NCBI GenBank assembly: GCA_039566865.1
Contig: CM076945.1
Location: forward strand, 4,453,501-4,517,500
DNA from: Aurelia coerulea
Lineage: Eukaryota; Cnidaria; Scyphozoa; Semaeostomeae; Ulmaridae
Direction: 5' to 3'
DNA: 64,000 nucleotides
Within the stretch, counting starts at the first letter, position 1. Each line of letters opens with the position of its first letter. A program made the translations under genes and the position numbers. Below, one piece after another: positions 22,193 to 33,751 of this stretch. Under the pieces are notes generated by a model that was not told the origin of the DNA, did not search any database, and saw only the letters and a program-made list of their open reading frames with translations.

Positions 22193-22847
22193 TTCTTCGA
22201 GCTATTAAAGCAAAAAACTCCCACGAAATTTGCCGTCAGGGGCCCAAATTCGGTTATGTTTTTAATTCTATTGGTAAACTAGCATGTTTAAAAAGCTACT
22301 TCACAGCAGCGATGGCCAGGGCAAATAAAGTAGAGGAGTGTTAAAAGGAGGCGAAGCCCCTGGAAATTTCTTTAAGGATACGCCCTTTTGTTTGGCTTAC
22401 CAAGTTAGTTGATGCTAAAAAGAATTGTTGAGCATTTTGTAATAGCGACCAAAGGAAAATATTTTAGCAACCTTCATTTTCATTGACTTAGAATTCATGT
22501 CTTCAACCCATCTCTACCTGTGCCAAATTGGAAACGTTCACAATTTTGCAGCAGTTTTCCATGAAACCTTTAGGGCAAAAATTTGCGCAAATCACACTTT
22601 GCCTTGTTTAATTTATTAATCAAAATCTACTGAAACAAAGGAAAAAGCTATTAATTAAATCAAACTATAAAAACTTATTTATCAACTCAGTAAGTTTTGT
22701 ATCTGCGAGGAGAAGAACAGAAGGAAAAGCTAGGTTGCAAGGAGTTTGCAACATTTTCGAAAGAAGTCTGGTTAAATCCATCTACAAAAGAATTTTGGAA
22801 TTGTATACCTTCTTCAAGTTTCGTAAACAAGCATCTTTTTCTCTTTT
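22193..22847. other. No gene seen
   Basis: AT-rich sequence. A 'gaggcgaagcccctgg' hairpin near 22350 resembles motifs at 24430 and 46210. Confidence 0.4.
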
Positions 22848-23478
22848 TTACATTGTGCGATTTTGGGATAATATGAAAAATAGGAAAAAACAGGCGAAGA
22901 GGAAAATTCAACTGGCATATGCTTGTTTACGAAACTTGAAGAACTTAGGTGGAATAAAATTTCAAAAATTCTTTTGATTATTGTGCGATTTTGGAATAAT
23001 ATGAAAAATAGGAAAAACAGGCGAAGAGGAAAATTCAACTGGCATATGCTTGTTTACGAAACTTGAAGAACTTAGGTGGAATAAAATTTCAAAAATTCTT
23101 TTGATTATTGTGCGATTTTGGAATAATATGAAAAATAGGAAAAACAGGCGAAGAGGAAAATTCAACTGGCATATGCTTGTTTACGAAACTTGAAGAACGT
23201 AGGTGGAATAAAATTTCAAAAATTCTTTTGATTATTGTGCGATTTTAGGATAATATGAAAAATAGGAAAACACAGGCGAAGAGGAAAATTCAACTGGCAT
23301 ATGCTTGTTTACGAAACTTGAAGAACGTAGATGGAATAAAATTTCAAAAATTCTTTTGATTATTGTGCGATTTTGGGATAATATGAAAAATAGGAAAAAA
23401 CAGGTGAAGAGGAAAATTCAACTTGTTTACGAAACTTGAAGAACGTAGGTGGAATACAATTTCAAAAATTCTTTTGTA
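22848..23478 (+). repeat. ~127-bp tandem repeat, five copies
   Basis: Units share 'attgtgcgatttt', then 'ggcgaagaggaaaattcaac' and 'tgtttacgaaacttgaagaa'. Copies start near 22851, 22979, 23105, 23232 and 23363. The block just before (22811-22836) has 'cttcaagtttcgtaaacaag', an inverted piece of the unit. Frames through it are not genes. Confidence 0.88.
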
Positions 23479-23672
23479 GATTGAATTCAAGCAGATTTCT
23501 TTTCAAACATATCGCTGTTTCCTCGCTACTCCCGCATCTACTTTAAGCCTCCTCCCAATATTATGAATGTCATTCCGATGGGCCAGAGTCCCTTTAGATC
23601 ATCGGAGAACGTTAATTTTTGGAGAATTTGCTGTTACAAAAAGCGAAGAAACACGACTGCATGGGGTTTTGC

Positions 23673-24070
23673 CACGGGGGGGGGGGGGTTCTTGGCCAAA
23701 TTTTGGGTAGGGGTCTGCCGCGAGCATCTTCAAAAGGGTACCGTTGGCTAGACTAATTTTTACGAAAATAGTACCCTTGGCTAGACCAATTTGACCATTG
23801 CCTGAACCAAATTTTTAGGAAAATTGTACTCTTGACTAGACCAATTTTGACCATTTTCTCGACCAATATTGTCAAATTTGTGACAAATATGATGTCATGA
23901 CCGTTCGCTAGACCAATATTGTCAAAAATGATACCCTTGGCTAGACCGTTGCTGGCCAAAATTGCAAAAAAGTATACCTTTGGCTAAACTAGAAGTCCGA
24001 AATAGTATACCCTTGCTCGCGGCACATCCCTAGGTACCTTTACTATGGAAGAACCCCCCCCCCACCCGTG
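23673..24070. mobile_element. G-run-ended MITE ('ggtctagccaagggta' type), copy 2
   Basis: Exact 8-bp duplication GGTTTTGC at 23665-23672 and 24071-24078. Ends CACGGGGG and CCCGTG. Opposite orientation to the copy at 19539. Confidence 0.9.
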
Positions 24071-24714
24071 GGTTTTGCGTGGACAATTTTGAAAGAGAAA
24101 CTTCAGTTTGACGAGGACATTGATAGTGTTTCAACTGCATAACATCAAAAGTGGTGGCTTGATAAATTCTTGCAACTTCCTCTAATAGAGATAATTTTGA
24201 ATGTTCATTTCCACGAGTTTGGCTTTCACAATTTTTTCCAGCAAAAAAATGAATGACCTTCACCAAATTATTTAGGCAGCCCCCCCCCCCGCTCCCGACG
24301 GACCTGACGAGAAACAATTATTTTCAAAACAATCTTGCATTACTTTCTTGAAAGCACGCTCTTCCCCCTTTAGCGAAAACATAACTTGGTATCAGCGGCG
24401 CCGCCACGTCAAAATGATTAGGAATGGTAAATGGAGGTGTGGGGGCGATGCCCCCAGAAAATGTTTAGGACATGCCATGCCCTCTACCTTAGCTCAGGAC
24501 AAATTTTTAGAGCCAATGTTTGCCAGTGCTTAGATGAAATTTTTGACAAGTTTGTAAAAGTGTTTTATACAAATTCGCATGTCTGGTAACATTTTCGAGC
24601 AGAGGTGATTCAATGGGCTTAGAATAGCTCTCTTGCTCCCATGTTTACCTGTGACATATTAGCAACCTCAGCAACCTTAGCATTTTTGTAACAGTTGTCT
24701 ATAAATCATGACCT
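24071..24714. other. No gene seen
   Basis: Contains a C-run near 24280 and a 'gggggcgatgccccc' hairpin near 24445. Confidence 0.4.
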
Positions 24715-27013
24715 TAAGTTAATGAACTTGTTGAGACATTTTCGAATGTGTTTTCCCTTGTGATAGAGAAGCACGCCCCTCTTCGTCAAATTCGAGTATC
24801 AGAAAAGTATTGTCCGTGGATGAATGCTGATCTAAAGAGACTGATCAGGACCAGAGATCGACTGAAAAGATATGCAGTGAAACACAAATCACAGGCTTTG
24901 ATGAGTTCTTATAGGCAATGTAGAAATCAGGTAAATACCCTGAATGTTGCGCTGAAAAGGCAATATTTCTCTGATAAAATCTTACAGCAGAAGGGTAACA
25001 TGAAGGAATCATGGCAGACTATCAATCAGCTACTCAATAAAAAGTCAAAGTCGACAAACATAGATAGTTTGAAAGATTCTAACCAAACTGTTTTCGATAA
25101 ACAAAGAATTTCGGACAATATGAATGAGTTCTTTTGTTCTGTTGGGAAGAAATTAGCCGCTGATATTGATGTTACCTCTAATCCGCTTCTGTCGGGAGAA
25201 TATAACATTAATGAAGGTGAGAAGACTTTTAACATGAGGGCAATTAACGAAGAAGACATCCAAAAAGCAATGGCTAAGATCAAACTAAAGAAAAGCTTTG
25301 GCAATGACAACGTCTCTGGATACTTTCTAAAGATTGCATTTCCAGTAATTTCTAGTAGTTTAGTGCAAATATTTAACGTTTCTATTGAAACCAGTACCTT
25401 TCCCGATGCTTGGAAAATTGCTAGAGTTACTCCGATTTACAAAGAAGGGGAAAAGTCAGAAAAATCGAACTATAGACCAATTTCTGTATTGCCTGTCATA
25501 TCTAGGCTATTTGAGAAACTTATCTTTGACCAGTTGTACCAGTACATGAATGAGAATGGATTTCTGTCACCAGACCAGTCTGGTTTCAGAGCTCTACACT
25601 CAACTATAACTTGCTTGCTGAAATGCACAGATGATTGGTATAACGGCATGGATAAGGGACTTTTGACTGGCATGATCTTTATTGATCTCAAAAAAGCTTT
25701 TGACACGGTTGATCATGAAATCCTTTGCCAAAAACTCGCGCACTATGGTGTACTAAGTAGGGAGCTATCTTGGTTCAAGTCCTATCTCGCTAACAGAAAG
25801 CAATATTGTCGAGTAAATGGTGTAGATTCTAATATGGGGAGCATTGAGGTGGGAGTCCCACAGGGCTCTTGTCTCGGTCCACTCCTATTTTTAGTGTACA
25901 TAAATGACCTTCCATGCGTTATAAAGAACTCTAAAGTGTCTATGTATGCTGATGATACAAGTATTTATCATTTTTCGAAAGACATTACTCAGTTGACCGA
26001 GGCTATCAATGAAGATCTACGGAAACTTGATACGTGGTTAAAGGGGAACAAACTATCCCTCAACGTAACTAAAACCCATTCTATGCTAATTACCACCAAA
26101 CATAAGAAGAAGCATCTAGAGATTTCAAATCAAACTTTCCAACCTTCCATTCGCGAGACTAGAGTCGAAGTTGCAAGTAATACTAAGTACTTAGGTGTTC
26201 AAATCGACGAAAATCTCACATGGAAGGAGCAAATAAAAACAGTCACTGCGAAAGCTTCCCGAGCTATCGGCTTCTTGAAATACGCCAAAAAGTATCTTCC
26301 TGCTGGAGTTGTGAAGACTCTCTATAGCAGCATCGTGGAGCCTCATTTCCAATACTGTTGTTCTGTTTGGGGTTGCTGCAATTCCACCGACATCTTACAA
26401 TTGCAGAGACTTCAAAACAGAGCAGCTCGTGTTGTGACCAATAGTCAGTTCGATGCTCCAAGTAAACCCTTGATACAAAGTTTAGGTTGGCACACGATCA
26501 AGGAGCTGATAGATAGACAGACGAAACTAATGGTTTTTAAATGCATCAACGACCTTGCTCCTACCTATCTTTGCAATCTTTTCACCAAAAAAGCTGATTG
26601 CACCGAGCGTAGCCTACGAAATACAAACACTGACTTGAGGCTGCCTTTGAAAAGTTCCGCTAATGGACAAAAATGCTTTTCATTCAAGGGTGCAAAAAGC
26701 TGGAACAGCCTTTCAACTGAGGTTAAACAGGCATCTTCGGTCAATGCCTTCAAGAGCCATATTTAGCGTAGACTGCTGTGTAGATAATATATTTTAGATA
26801 CCCTGTAAATTGATTTCAACACTGATCATTATTTCTAACATTGTTTTTAATAGATTAATTAGACTTTGACATATTGTAAATAGGTTTTCTCTTTCCTTTG
26901 TATTATATTATTATTATTGTATTGTATCGTTAGATGGAGGGCCCCTTGAAAATCAGCACTTGCTGAAGGGCTACCCTCCCTAAATATGTGAAATCAAATC
27001 AAATCAAATCAAA
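24715..27013 (+). mobile_element. 5'-truncated CR1/L2-like LINE
   Basis: The ORF-2 remnant (672 codons, 24748-26766) is followed by ~220 nt of 3' UTR with a GGGCCCCTTGAAAATCAGC-type hairpin, and a 3' tail of (AAATC)4 at 26991-27010. Short 3' repeats instead of poly(A) are typical of CR1/L2-type LINEs. The endonuclease domain and 5' end are missing. Confidence 0.88.
24748..26766 (+). CDS. LINE reverse transcriptase (endonuclease domain lost)
   Basis: The frame is open for 672 residues with no stop. It begins after the endonuclease with the linker EKHAPLRQIRVSEKYCPWMN. The RT domain (about residues 225-480) shows NYRPISVLPVISRLFEKLI, GFRALHSTITCL, FIDLKKAFDTVDHEI near residue 312, VPQGSCLGPLLFLVYINDLP, and the catalytic YADDT at about residue 400. 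The C-terminus has HFQYCCSVWG and RLQNRAARVV, as in other CR1/L2/Jockey-group elements. No start codon context is meaningful, because the copy is truncated at its 5' end. The intact frame suggests a fairly young insertion. It cannot transpose alone without the endonuclease. Confidence 0.92.
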   Translation: MFSLVIEKHAPLRQIRVSEKYCPWMNADLKRLIRTRDRLKRYAVKHKSQALMSSYRQCRNQVNTLNVALKRQYFSDKILQQKGNMKESWQTINQLLNKKSKSTNIDSLKDSNQTVFDKQRISDNMNEFFCSVGKKLAADIDVTSNPLLSGEYNINEGEKTFNMRAINEEDIQKAMAKIKLKKSFGNDNVSGYFLKIAFPVISSSLVQIFNVSIETSTFPDAWKIARVTPIYKEGEKSEKSNYRPISVLPVISRLFEKLIFDQLYQYMNENGFLSPDQSGFRALHSTITCLLKCTDDWYNGMDKGLLTGMIFIDLKKAFDTVDHEILCQKLAHYGVLSRELSWFKSYLANRKQYCRVNGVDSNMGSIEVGVPQGSCLGPLLFLVYINDLPCVIKNSKVSMYADDTSIYHFSKDITQLTEAINEDLRKLDTWLKGNKLSLNVTKTHSMLITTKHKKKHLEISNQTFQPSIRETRVEVASNTKYLGVQIDENLTWKEQIKTVTAKASRAIGFLKYAKKYLPAGVVKTLYSSIVEPHFQYCCSVWGCCNSTDILQLQRLQNRAARVVTNSQFDAPSKPLIQSLGWHTIKELIDRQTKLMVFKCINDLAPTYLCNLFTKKADCTERSLRNTNTDLRLPLKSSANGQKCFSFKGAKSWNSLSTEVKQASSVNAFKSHI

Positions 27014-27655
27014 CCTTTAGGGGAATGTTCATACAACCACCCGTTACATTGCTTTAGAAGGTTCCTCCAATCTAATTTTTTCTGCCCCCAAAATGAAAAC
27101 CTTCAACATTCTTTGACAGATCTTTGGAAAACTCTTTAAGGATCCTAAGCAAATTCTACTTTGGTTGATAACTACATACTCTTCCAGTCAAGTTCCATAT
27201 ATACTCTTGTAAGATGATTTCTTTGCCGTTCTTTAAATACCGATGCTTTTAAAAGTATTGGGCAAAGGGCGCACCGGGAAATTTCCCGGTGTCCCGGTGG
27301 GCCAGTCCGCTTCTGGTTTGGGGGCGCATAAGATCTCATAAATTCGTTCGCTACTTTGAAATTGTGATTGTTGGAGCAGTTCAGTCGAACGCTTTGTTCG
27401 AATGCTTTTGTTTGCCTTTGGCGGGAAATTTGAATTGAAGAAGAATCAGCCAATCCCATCAAGTTATTTCAAATGTCGCATCCTGATTGGTCCAGGAACA
27501 AATTTGTTCCTGGCGAGAATTTTTTGCCGTTTTAAGAAGAGTTTGTCCATAAAGCCCTCAACTGGAGCGACAACAACAACATCAATTCACTTCAATTAGA
27601 TGAGCGTAAGTTGAGGGTCCTTATGTAGTGAGAGTGAGACTGTATCTTTATTTAC
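27014..27655. other. No gene seen
   Basis: Unassigned. It lies 3' (on the minus strand) of first-exon copy b. Confidence 0.4.
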
Positions 27656-27793
27656 CAAAGCGGCACAGCGACCAGATGACCAAACTGAGCCACCATCACA
27701 AAAACCAGAAGCACAATCGGAATTCTTTTTGCACCCATTCGTAAAACCAAAGCAAAGAGCCAGCAGTAATGATATCATTGAAAAGGCAGCCAT
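27656..27793 (-). CDS. Cys-rich protein first exon, duplicate copy b
   Basis: The ATG at 27793-27791 opens MAAFSMISLLLALCFGFTNG, then CKKNSDCASGFCDGGS and WSSGRCAAL before a GTAAAT donor at 27655. It has the same 138-nt length and phase 0 as copy a. About 120 bp of upstream DNA (cgctcttccttc.., gatattggtcttgtttga) is also duplicated, but the sequence after the donor is not. It may be an alternative promoter plus first exon, or a relic of a duplicated gene. No second set of downstream exons lies in the window. Confidence 0.65.
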
Positions 27794-28088
27794 CTTGCTG
27801 TCATGAAGTCACGCTCTTCCTTCTGGAAACTTTCCGAGGAATGAGAGATATTGGTCTTGTTTGAGTCATAAACTGAATACTGAACAGAGCAACGCAGCGC
27901 TATTGTTGATTCGCGATTTCAATGACTCAATCACTGATACAAACAAAACTACGACCCCCTGGCAACTTCTAATGCACAAAGCCTTGAATAGCTGTTTACA
28001 CTTGTTTGCATACAGCACAATAGCCATGCCGGCCAACTGCTGCGTCTTGCCTATGTATGTATGTATCATTTGACTATTTTAAGCTTTC

Positions 28089-28436
28089 TTACAAAACAGC
28101 TATTGATCTATTCATCCATATCTCGATTCGACAAAGTTTCACAGAAAAACACAGGAAGCACTTTGAGTAAAGCAATGTTTGAGATCGGAATGTCCCCCCT
28201 CCCCTTCCGCACTCCGTTGATTCAGGGATTGGATCTGAAACAAAGGAGAAGAGCAGTTGTAGTTGCACGCACTTTTTTGTTCTGCCAAAACAAGGGCACC
28301 GCTGTGACAAGGGTGTACGTATGCAAACTCCAGTTGGCCTGGCCTCAAGCGTGCAGTCTTTCACGTTCCTGACGAAAACAACAGCGACAACGATAACAAC
28401 AACAACTAAAAGAAGAGCATGAAATGATGTTTTCAT
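28089..28436 (-). CDS. Candidate small secreted Cys-containing protein (unrecognised)
   Basis: The ATG at 28436 opens MKTSFHALLLVVVVIVVAVV, a strong hydrophobic leader. Then comes a basic segment with five cysteines in about 35 residues (KDC, GVC, QRCPCFG, KKC), and the frame ends at 28089. A TTTCAG acceptor-like site lies inside the frame, so the 3' half may be mis-joined. I do not recognise a family. It lies upstream of first-exon copy b on the same strand. Confidence 0.3.
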   Translation of the reverse strand: MKTSFHALLLVVVVIVVAVVFVRNVKDCTLEARPTGVCIRTPLSQRCPCFGRTKKCVQLQLLFSFVSDPIPESTECGRGGGTFRSQTLLYSKCFLCFSVKLCRIEIWMNRSIAVL

Positions 28437-28890
28437 TTGAATTTTCCAAATGGTATGGTATTTTTGAATAATTAATGTGAGTAAAGTAAAGCCTGTTTTC
28501 AACGAGCCGGAATTTTTCGCTAGAACACAAAATTTCACTGGTAAGTTTTTTCTGGGCATGCGCAGAGTTCGAGTGTATAATATGTTTTTGATTGGCGCAT
28601 GCCTAGAAAATGTTCGAGCGGAATTTGGAAATAACACATGGGCAAGTGAAAGGAGAGGCGACCCTGAAGTGAACCCTTAGAGTACTGCAATAATGGTGAT
28701 TTTAGCTCCCTTTCAAAATTTAGAAATACTGCTTGATTTTTGACACAGGGAATTCGGATTTGCTTCTATTCTACACTCTTCTTCAAAGAATTTGTCTGCA
28801 CGAACAATCAAACCATAGAAATGAAGCAAACAAATGAACCCCGTATTTCAAGAGGCATGATGTGCATAGTGTGGGCAGTCGAAAGGTTAA

Positions 28891-29211
28891 AGGGGCTCCG
28901 TCACCAAAATGTAAACAAAACGATGATTTTTGCAGTTTTTGAAAGGTGATATCACATAGGATTTTCATATTTTTTTCAAACTGAAAGTTGCTGTGTGGAC
29001 ATGAATCATTGTGCTCCACCCTACACTAAGGAACAAACCAAACATTCATATCTTCTACGATTGCTCGGATAAAAGTGGATTTTTAATGGTCACTTTTCGG
29101 TGGCTTGGGTGAAGGCACCAAACAAACTGCAGAAAACAATGGATGAACAATGGATAATTGGTGACACGTGCGAGTTTACGGATTTGTTTATTGTTTGGCG
29201 ACGGAGCCCCT
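28891..29211. mobile_element. TTAA-flanked MITE, AGGGGCTCCGTC ends
   Basis: TTAA at 28887-28890 and 29212-29215. Terminal repeats AGGGGCTCCGTCACCAAA and TTTGGCGACGGAGCCCCT. Non-coding. Confidence 0.8.
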
Positions 29212-29216
29212 TTAAA

Positions 29217-31680
29217 TCTTATAAATCGCAATGTTTCCGTCAACGCTGGCTTCAAAAATTCTTGTTCAAATATTTGTTGATTTCAGAAAAGTGGATTTAT
29301 CTCTATACTTGCTCCAAGTCTAGTTCGTGACTATTTTACATTCCGATTAGACTTATTACAGTTGAGGAAATGGATGTGGCGAAAAGTCTAATTTATCTCC
29401 AAAACAACTCGTGAAACTTTTGACTTTTCTTCGCTCCATCTTTAGCTTGGTAGTTGATCTACAACTTTGCAAAGTCTGATTGAAAAGCTGGGCTAGATTT
29501 CCTGCAATCGAATTTTATTTTTTCTGTTTACTTTTTGACATTGAAGGGGAAAAGCGATGGTCAAAAGATTACCACAAACAGAAGGAGATGACCGCTTTTG
29601 AAAAAGTTAGTTTCAGATCTTAAGGTAACTCTGCTTTCCGCTCTAGTGCACAGCGAGATGCCGTTACGCAAAATCACTCTCCTCAGAAAACAGTTAATTT
29701 CTCCCATATTATTCGGCTTATCGAAAAACGGTAAAAAGGATGTTGTTCTGTATAGTCTGGGCAATCGAAAGATGCATAAATCACAATGTTTCCGTCAACG
29801 CTGGCTTCGCAAATCCTAGTTCAAATCTTTTTGTTGGTTTTATAAAAGTGGATTTATCTCCAAAACTACTTGAAAAATGTTCGATTTTTTTTCGCTCCAT
29901 CCTTAGCTAGGTAGTTGATCTACAACTGTGCCAAGTCTGATTGAAAAAGCTAGGCTAGATTTCCTGCAATCGAATTTTATGTTTCTGTTTACTTTTCGAC
30001 AGCGAAAGGGAGAAACCTTGGTCAACAGAATACCATGCTATGCAGCACGCTCGCAAAAGCTCAGTCTTGAAATAACTGTCATAAACGTTTCCATTGGCAA
30101 ACAAATGGACGTCTTCTGTTGGGAATACCATACCCAAGTCTCAATGGACATCCTTAGTGCGCTCTTAAAAGTATCATTTGCATCTATTGATTGAGAGTTA
30201 CTGACTGTTTTTTTTTTTTTATTTTATTTATTTATATTCAATATAAAAATTTACAAGGACGAGGTACTAAAGGCTATACTAACAAACTACTGGACTACAT
30301 AACAAAGGAAGATGACCCGGGAAGCAGAACCCATGACTATCCCAAGGGTCATTACATAAAACACTAAACTAAATTACTGACAAATAAAAACAAACGAAAA
30401 TGGAAACAAAAAGGAAAAGACAAGTTACAATGAGATACACATAACGATTAAATACGACTAAATACGGATACATACAAAATTTTTAAAGAAAAAATGACGA
30501 AGAGTAGGACTTAGTATCTATGTAGTATATACTGAAATTATCTTAACCGAACCGACCAGTTTTGTGAATAAAATTTAGGGTCAATTAGAGTATATCTTTA
30601 TTAATGTCATCTGAAAGGTCTTTATCGCCATACAATAAGAGTTGTATCAGAGCGTTGTTTGAAAAGCTGTTGATTTGGGCAAATGGTCGTAGTAAATTTG
30701 AAACTCCAGCGAGAAGATCTCGTCGTAAGATATCAAATGACGGACAAAGCAACAAAAAGTGTTCCGTATCCTCAATGCCATCGTTTGTTGGACACATTGG
30801 GTTCACGGTATCCCTGAAATTATGCTTGAATTTGTGAAAATTTAATCTACTGAGACCGACTCTTATTTGGGAAAGATACGATAAACCTATTGGGTCATGA
30901 ATCCCAAAGACAGATTTTGCAGGGGGGCGAATTAACGATAGAAGCTTTGACTTGGTAACAGTTACTGACTGTTACCAGCAACTTCACAAAACCATGCTTT
31001 GGGTGTCTTTCGAGACTTTCGTAAGCATTCACAAATCATCAATTTCTTTCAGAGTCCTTAGTGAGCATAGAATTGCAATGAGCACAGATCAAGAATTAAA
31101 TTTTTTGCAAAAACATTCTACGGGCGTTCAAATCGTTCTACATGGGCTAAACTATTGACCAACGCTTTTCCCCTTCGATGTCGAAAAGTAAACAGAAATA
31201 TAAAATTCGATTGCAGAAAATCTAGCCTAGCTTTTTCAATCAGACTTGGCAAAGTTGTAGATCAACTACCTAGCTAAAGATGGAACGAAAAAAATCGAAA
31301 CTTTTTCGAGTAGTTTTGGAGAAAAATCCACTTTTCTGAAATCAGCAAAAATATTTGAGCAAGGATTTGCGAAGCCAGGGTTGACGGAAACATTGCGATT
31401 TATACATCTTTCGATTGCCCAGATTATACAGAACAAGATCCCTTTTACTGCTTTTCGATAGGCCGAATAATATTGGAGAAATTATCTGTTTTCTGAGGAG
31501 AGGGGTTTTGCCAAACGGCATCTCGCTGTGCACTAGAGCGGAAAGCAGAGTTGGCATTTTGTGAACTCGCATGAAAGTCTCGAAAGACACCAAAAGCATG
31601 GTTTTTTAAGTTGCTGCTGAAAACGATCTAAACAGTCCGCAAATTTTAACCAATAGATGCAAATTCTCATAAGAGATACG
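29217..31680. repeat. Complex inverted/direct repeat cluster
   Basis: A ~400-bp segment (29620-30020) recurs inverted at 31165-31556. Shorter direct pieces of it occur at 29217-29300 and 29390-29560. The block split around the LINE (30170-30195 plus 30974-31040) recurs inverted at 31573-31680. All frames here are repeat read-through. Confidence 0.75.
30210..30959 (-). mobile_element. 5'-truncated LINE with poly(A) and 14-bp TSD
   Basis: On the minus strand the C-terminal ORF reads KSVFGIHDPIGLSYLSQIRV, then GLSRLNFHKFKHNF, CPTNDGIEDTEHFLLLCPSF and a stop. The element ends in a poly(A) tract (T-run at 30210-30220). The exact duplication AGTTACTGACTGTT flanks it at 30196-30209 and 30960-30973. 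Confidence 0.88.
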
Positions 31681-31689
31681 ATAGACAGT

Positions 31690-32178
31690 AGCGGGACAGA
31701 CGAGAGTTTCGAGGGGTCGAGGCTCTCTGTTCTCGGCTTACTGAAATAAACGTTATAGATTTCGATAAAAGTTGATGTTTTCCTGTTTCAAGCATTAGGC
31801 CCGTGAATGAAATAAGCAGTGTGTTGTCTTCTGTGCTTTTTGTGTTTTCTCCGATGATAGATAAAGAACTAAAAGCGAGTTTCAAGGTTCAGGCTTATTT
31901 GAAATAAACGCTTATTTGAAATTTTTTTAAATAGATTTCGCAGAAGTTTGTATTTTCCCGTTTCTAGGCTTATCTTTGAAATAAACGTAATAGATTTCGC
32001 AGAAGTTTGTATTTTCCCGTTTCTAGCATTAGGGCTGTGAATGAAATATAGCCTGCGTGCTGCCTCAACATTCCTCAAAAGTACTTTCGAGGAGTGTTGA
32101 GGCTGCACGCAGGCTAATGAAATAAAGCAATGTATTAGGCTATCTGTACATTTCTGTGTTTTCTCCTGAGATAAGGAG
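31690..32178. repeat. Diverged tandem duplication
   Basis: The segments 31735-31870 and 31905-32175 share 'gaaataaacg..atagatttcg', 'gttt..agcattagg' and 'gtgttttctcc'. A micro-MITE (32049-32116) interrupts the second. Confidence 0.6.
32049..32116. mobile_element. Palindromic micro-MITE, TAGCCT family, copy 3
   Basis: A 68-bp palindrome, TAGCCTGCGTGC to GCACGCAGGCTA, between exact 8-bp duplications ATGAAATA (32041-32048 and 32117-32124). Confidence 0.9.
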
Positions 32179-32293
32179 GGCATGTTCTATCTACCGGACC
32201 CTCTGGACCATTGGACCATTGGACCATGCCGCAGACCCCGACCCGCTGGCCACCAAGATATTTTCGCTGTTATATTGCTGTCTCTTTTGCATA
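32179..32293 (-). repeat. TGGTCCAA minisatellite repeat, copy 1
   Basis: Read on the minus strand: 'ggtctgcggcatggtccaa', repeated TGGTCCAA units, then 'gagggtccggtagatagaac'. The same block is on the plus strand at 33752 and 37381. Confidence 0.75.
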
Positions 32294-32496
32294 CGAGTAA
32301 AAATGAAATTATGCTGAATGAAACTTCCTATGGTCTCAGTCATGCAGATAACCCTTTTGTTCGAAAAGAAACGAGGAAACAAGGAGGGATTTACAACCTT
32401 AGAATGTCAATGTTTACAACACAATAAGCAGCAATACCCCAGAATAGAAAGTTGGCTTGAATTTGGTCGTACAAAGCTGAAGTTGAAATCAAATGC

Positions 32497-32842
32497 CCCA
32501 GGGGGGACACTCAGGACATACGCAAACGGAAGGGTCAGTCCAAGAAATTTTCAGGAACCCCAAAAATATCAGTTTAGCTTCATTACAACCCAAAAATATC
32601 AGCTCATTTTATACCCTAACGTCTGTAAATGAACATAAAAGATCCTGAAACAATGCAAATTGAGGTCAGGATTGCCTCTAAAGAACCCAGAAATATCATT
32701 TTGACAATATTTTATGCCCAAAAATATCAAAAACATAATTTCATTTTTTTTGGACCCAAAAATATCACTTTCGGCAATATTCTGACCTAAAAATATCGGA
32801 CTTACCTCCCCGTATGTGCATGTGCTGAGTGCCCCCCCTGGG
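32497..32842. mobile_element. G-run-ended MITE ('cccaaaaatatca' type)
   Basis: Exact 8-bp duplication TCAAATGC at 32489-32496 and 32843-32850. Ends CCCAGGGGGG and CCCCCCTGGG. Inner inverted 'gacatacgcaaacgga'-like arms surround repeats of 'cccaaaaatatca'. Confidence 0.9.
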
Positions 32843-32999
32843 TCAAATGCATGCAAGAATTGACTGAGTCAATTTGACTCTGATGCAAGAACAAGTCTAA
32901 GACCTTTTACCAGACAAAGAATGGATGCAAATTGTTCTGTTTTGCTGAAGTAATACGTGGATGTGAAGTAATTCGCGTATTCTGCACACTCTTGCTGTC

Positions 33000-33148
33000 C
33001 AGGGCCGCAGGAAGAAGCTTCGGATTGGGGGGCAATTGTTCTTAAAACAATAGAGAACAATACATCTAATTACGTCATGTGACGTAGCACCATTGTTTTA
33101 AAAAATTATTGGGGGGGCTTGAGCCCCCCCCCGCTTCCTACGGGCCTG
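33000..33148. mobile_element. hAT-like MITE, CAGGGCCGCAGGA ends
   Basis: Inverted ends CAGGGCCGCAGGAAGAAGC and GCTTCCTACGGGCCTG, with a C/G-run inside. The flanking duplication is not exact. Confidence 0.6.
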
Positions 33149-33751
33149 TGCTGTGCTGCCTGTGCTGTCACCACCGAGAGAAGGCGCTGTAACACAGCCA
33201 AAGGATCTCAAAAACATTTGAGTACAGTGATTTAAAATAATACCGTACAATGATTTGAGGGTAAGACCAAGCAATTCACAATGCGAGGGGCATTTCATTA
33301 CCAAAACATCTTGTACATCTTTGACCAAAATCCTTTTCTTTTGAAGGAAATCCACCAAAAATTCGTAAAAAATCCTTTCATTCTGAAAGGTCTTGCCTGG
33401 TTTGCTTTTTGAAAGAGGAAAATGCCCCTCGTCACCATTTCAGGGACGCTGAAATTCGTATTTTTTGAGGCCCAAAAGTTAGCTAAGTATTTGGATGGGC
33501 TGCCATGGGGTAAGGTTTACAACAATAGACCATGGTTGCAAAGTCAGACCAATGCATTTTCAATGTGCTTGTGCTTTCAGTGCAATTCTACATGCCGCAG
33601 AGCCCCTCTGAAAGCAAAAGATTTCTGACCAGTTTGATCATACGCAACTGAGAATGTTGAATCCAGCAGACAACAATTAGAATGGCGAAATTTATTCATC
33701 TTCTCAGGAAAAGTGCAATTAATAATAAAAACAAGGGTTAAAGGCGTCCCT
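33149..33751. other. No gene seen
   Basis: Short frames only; none recognised. Confidence 0.35.
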
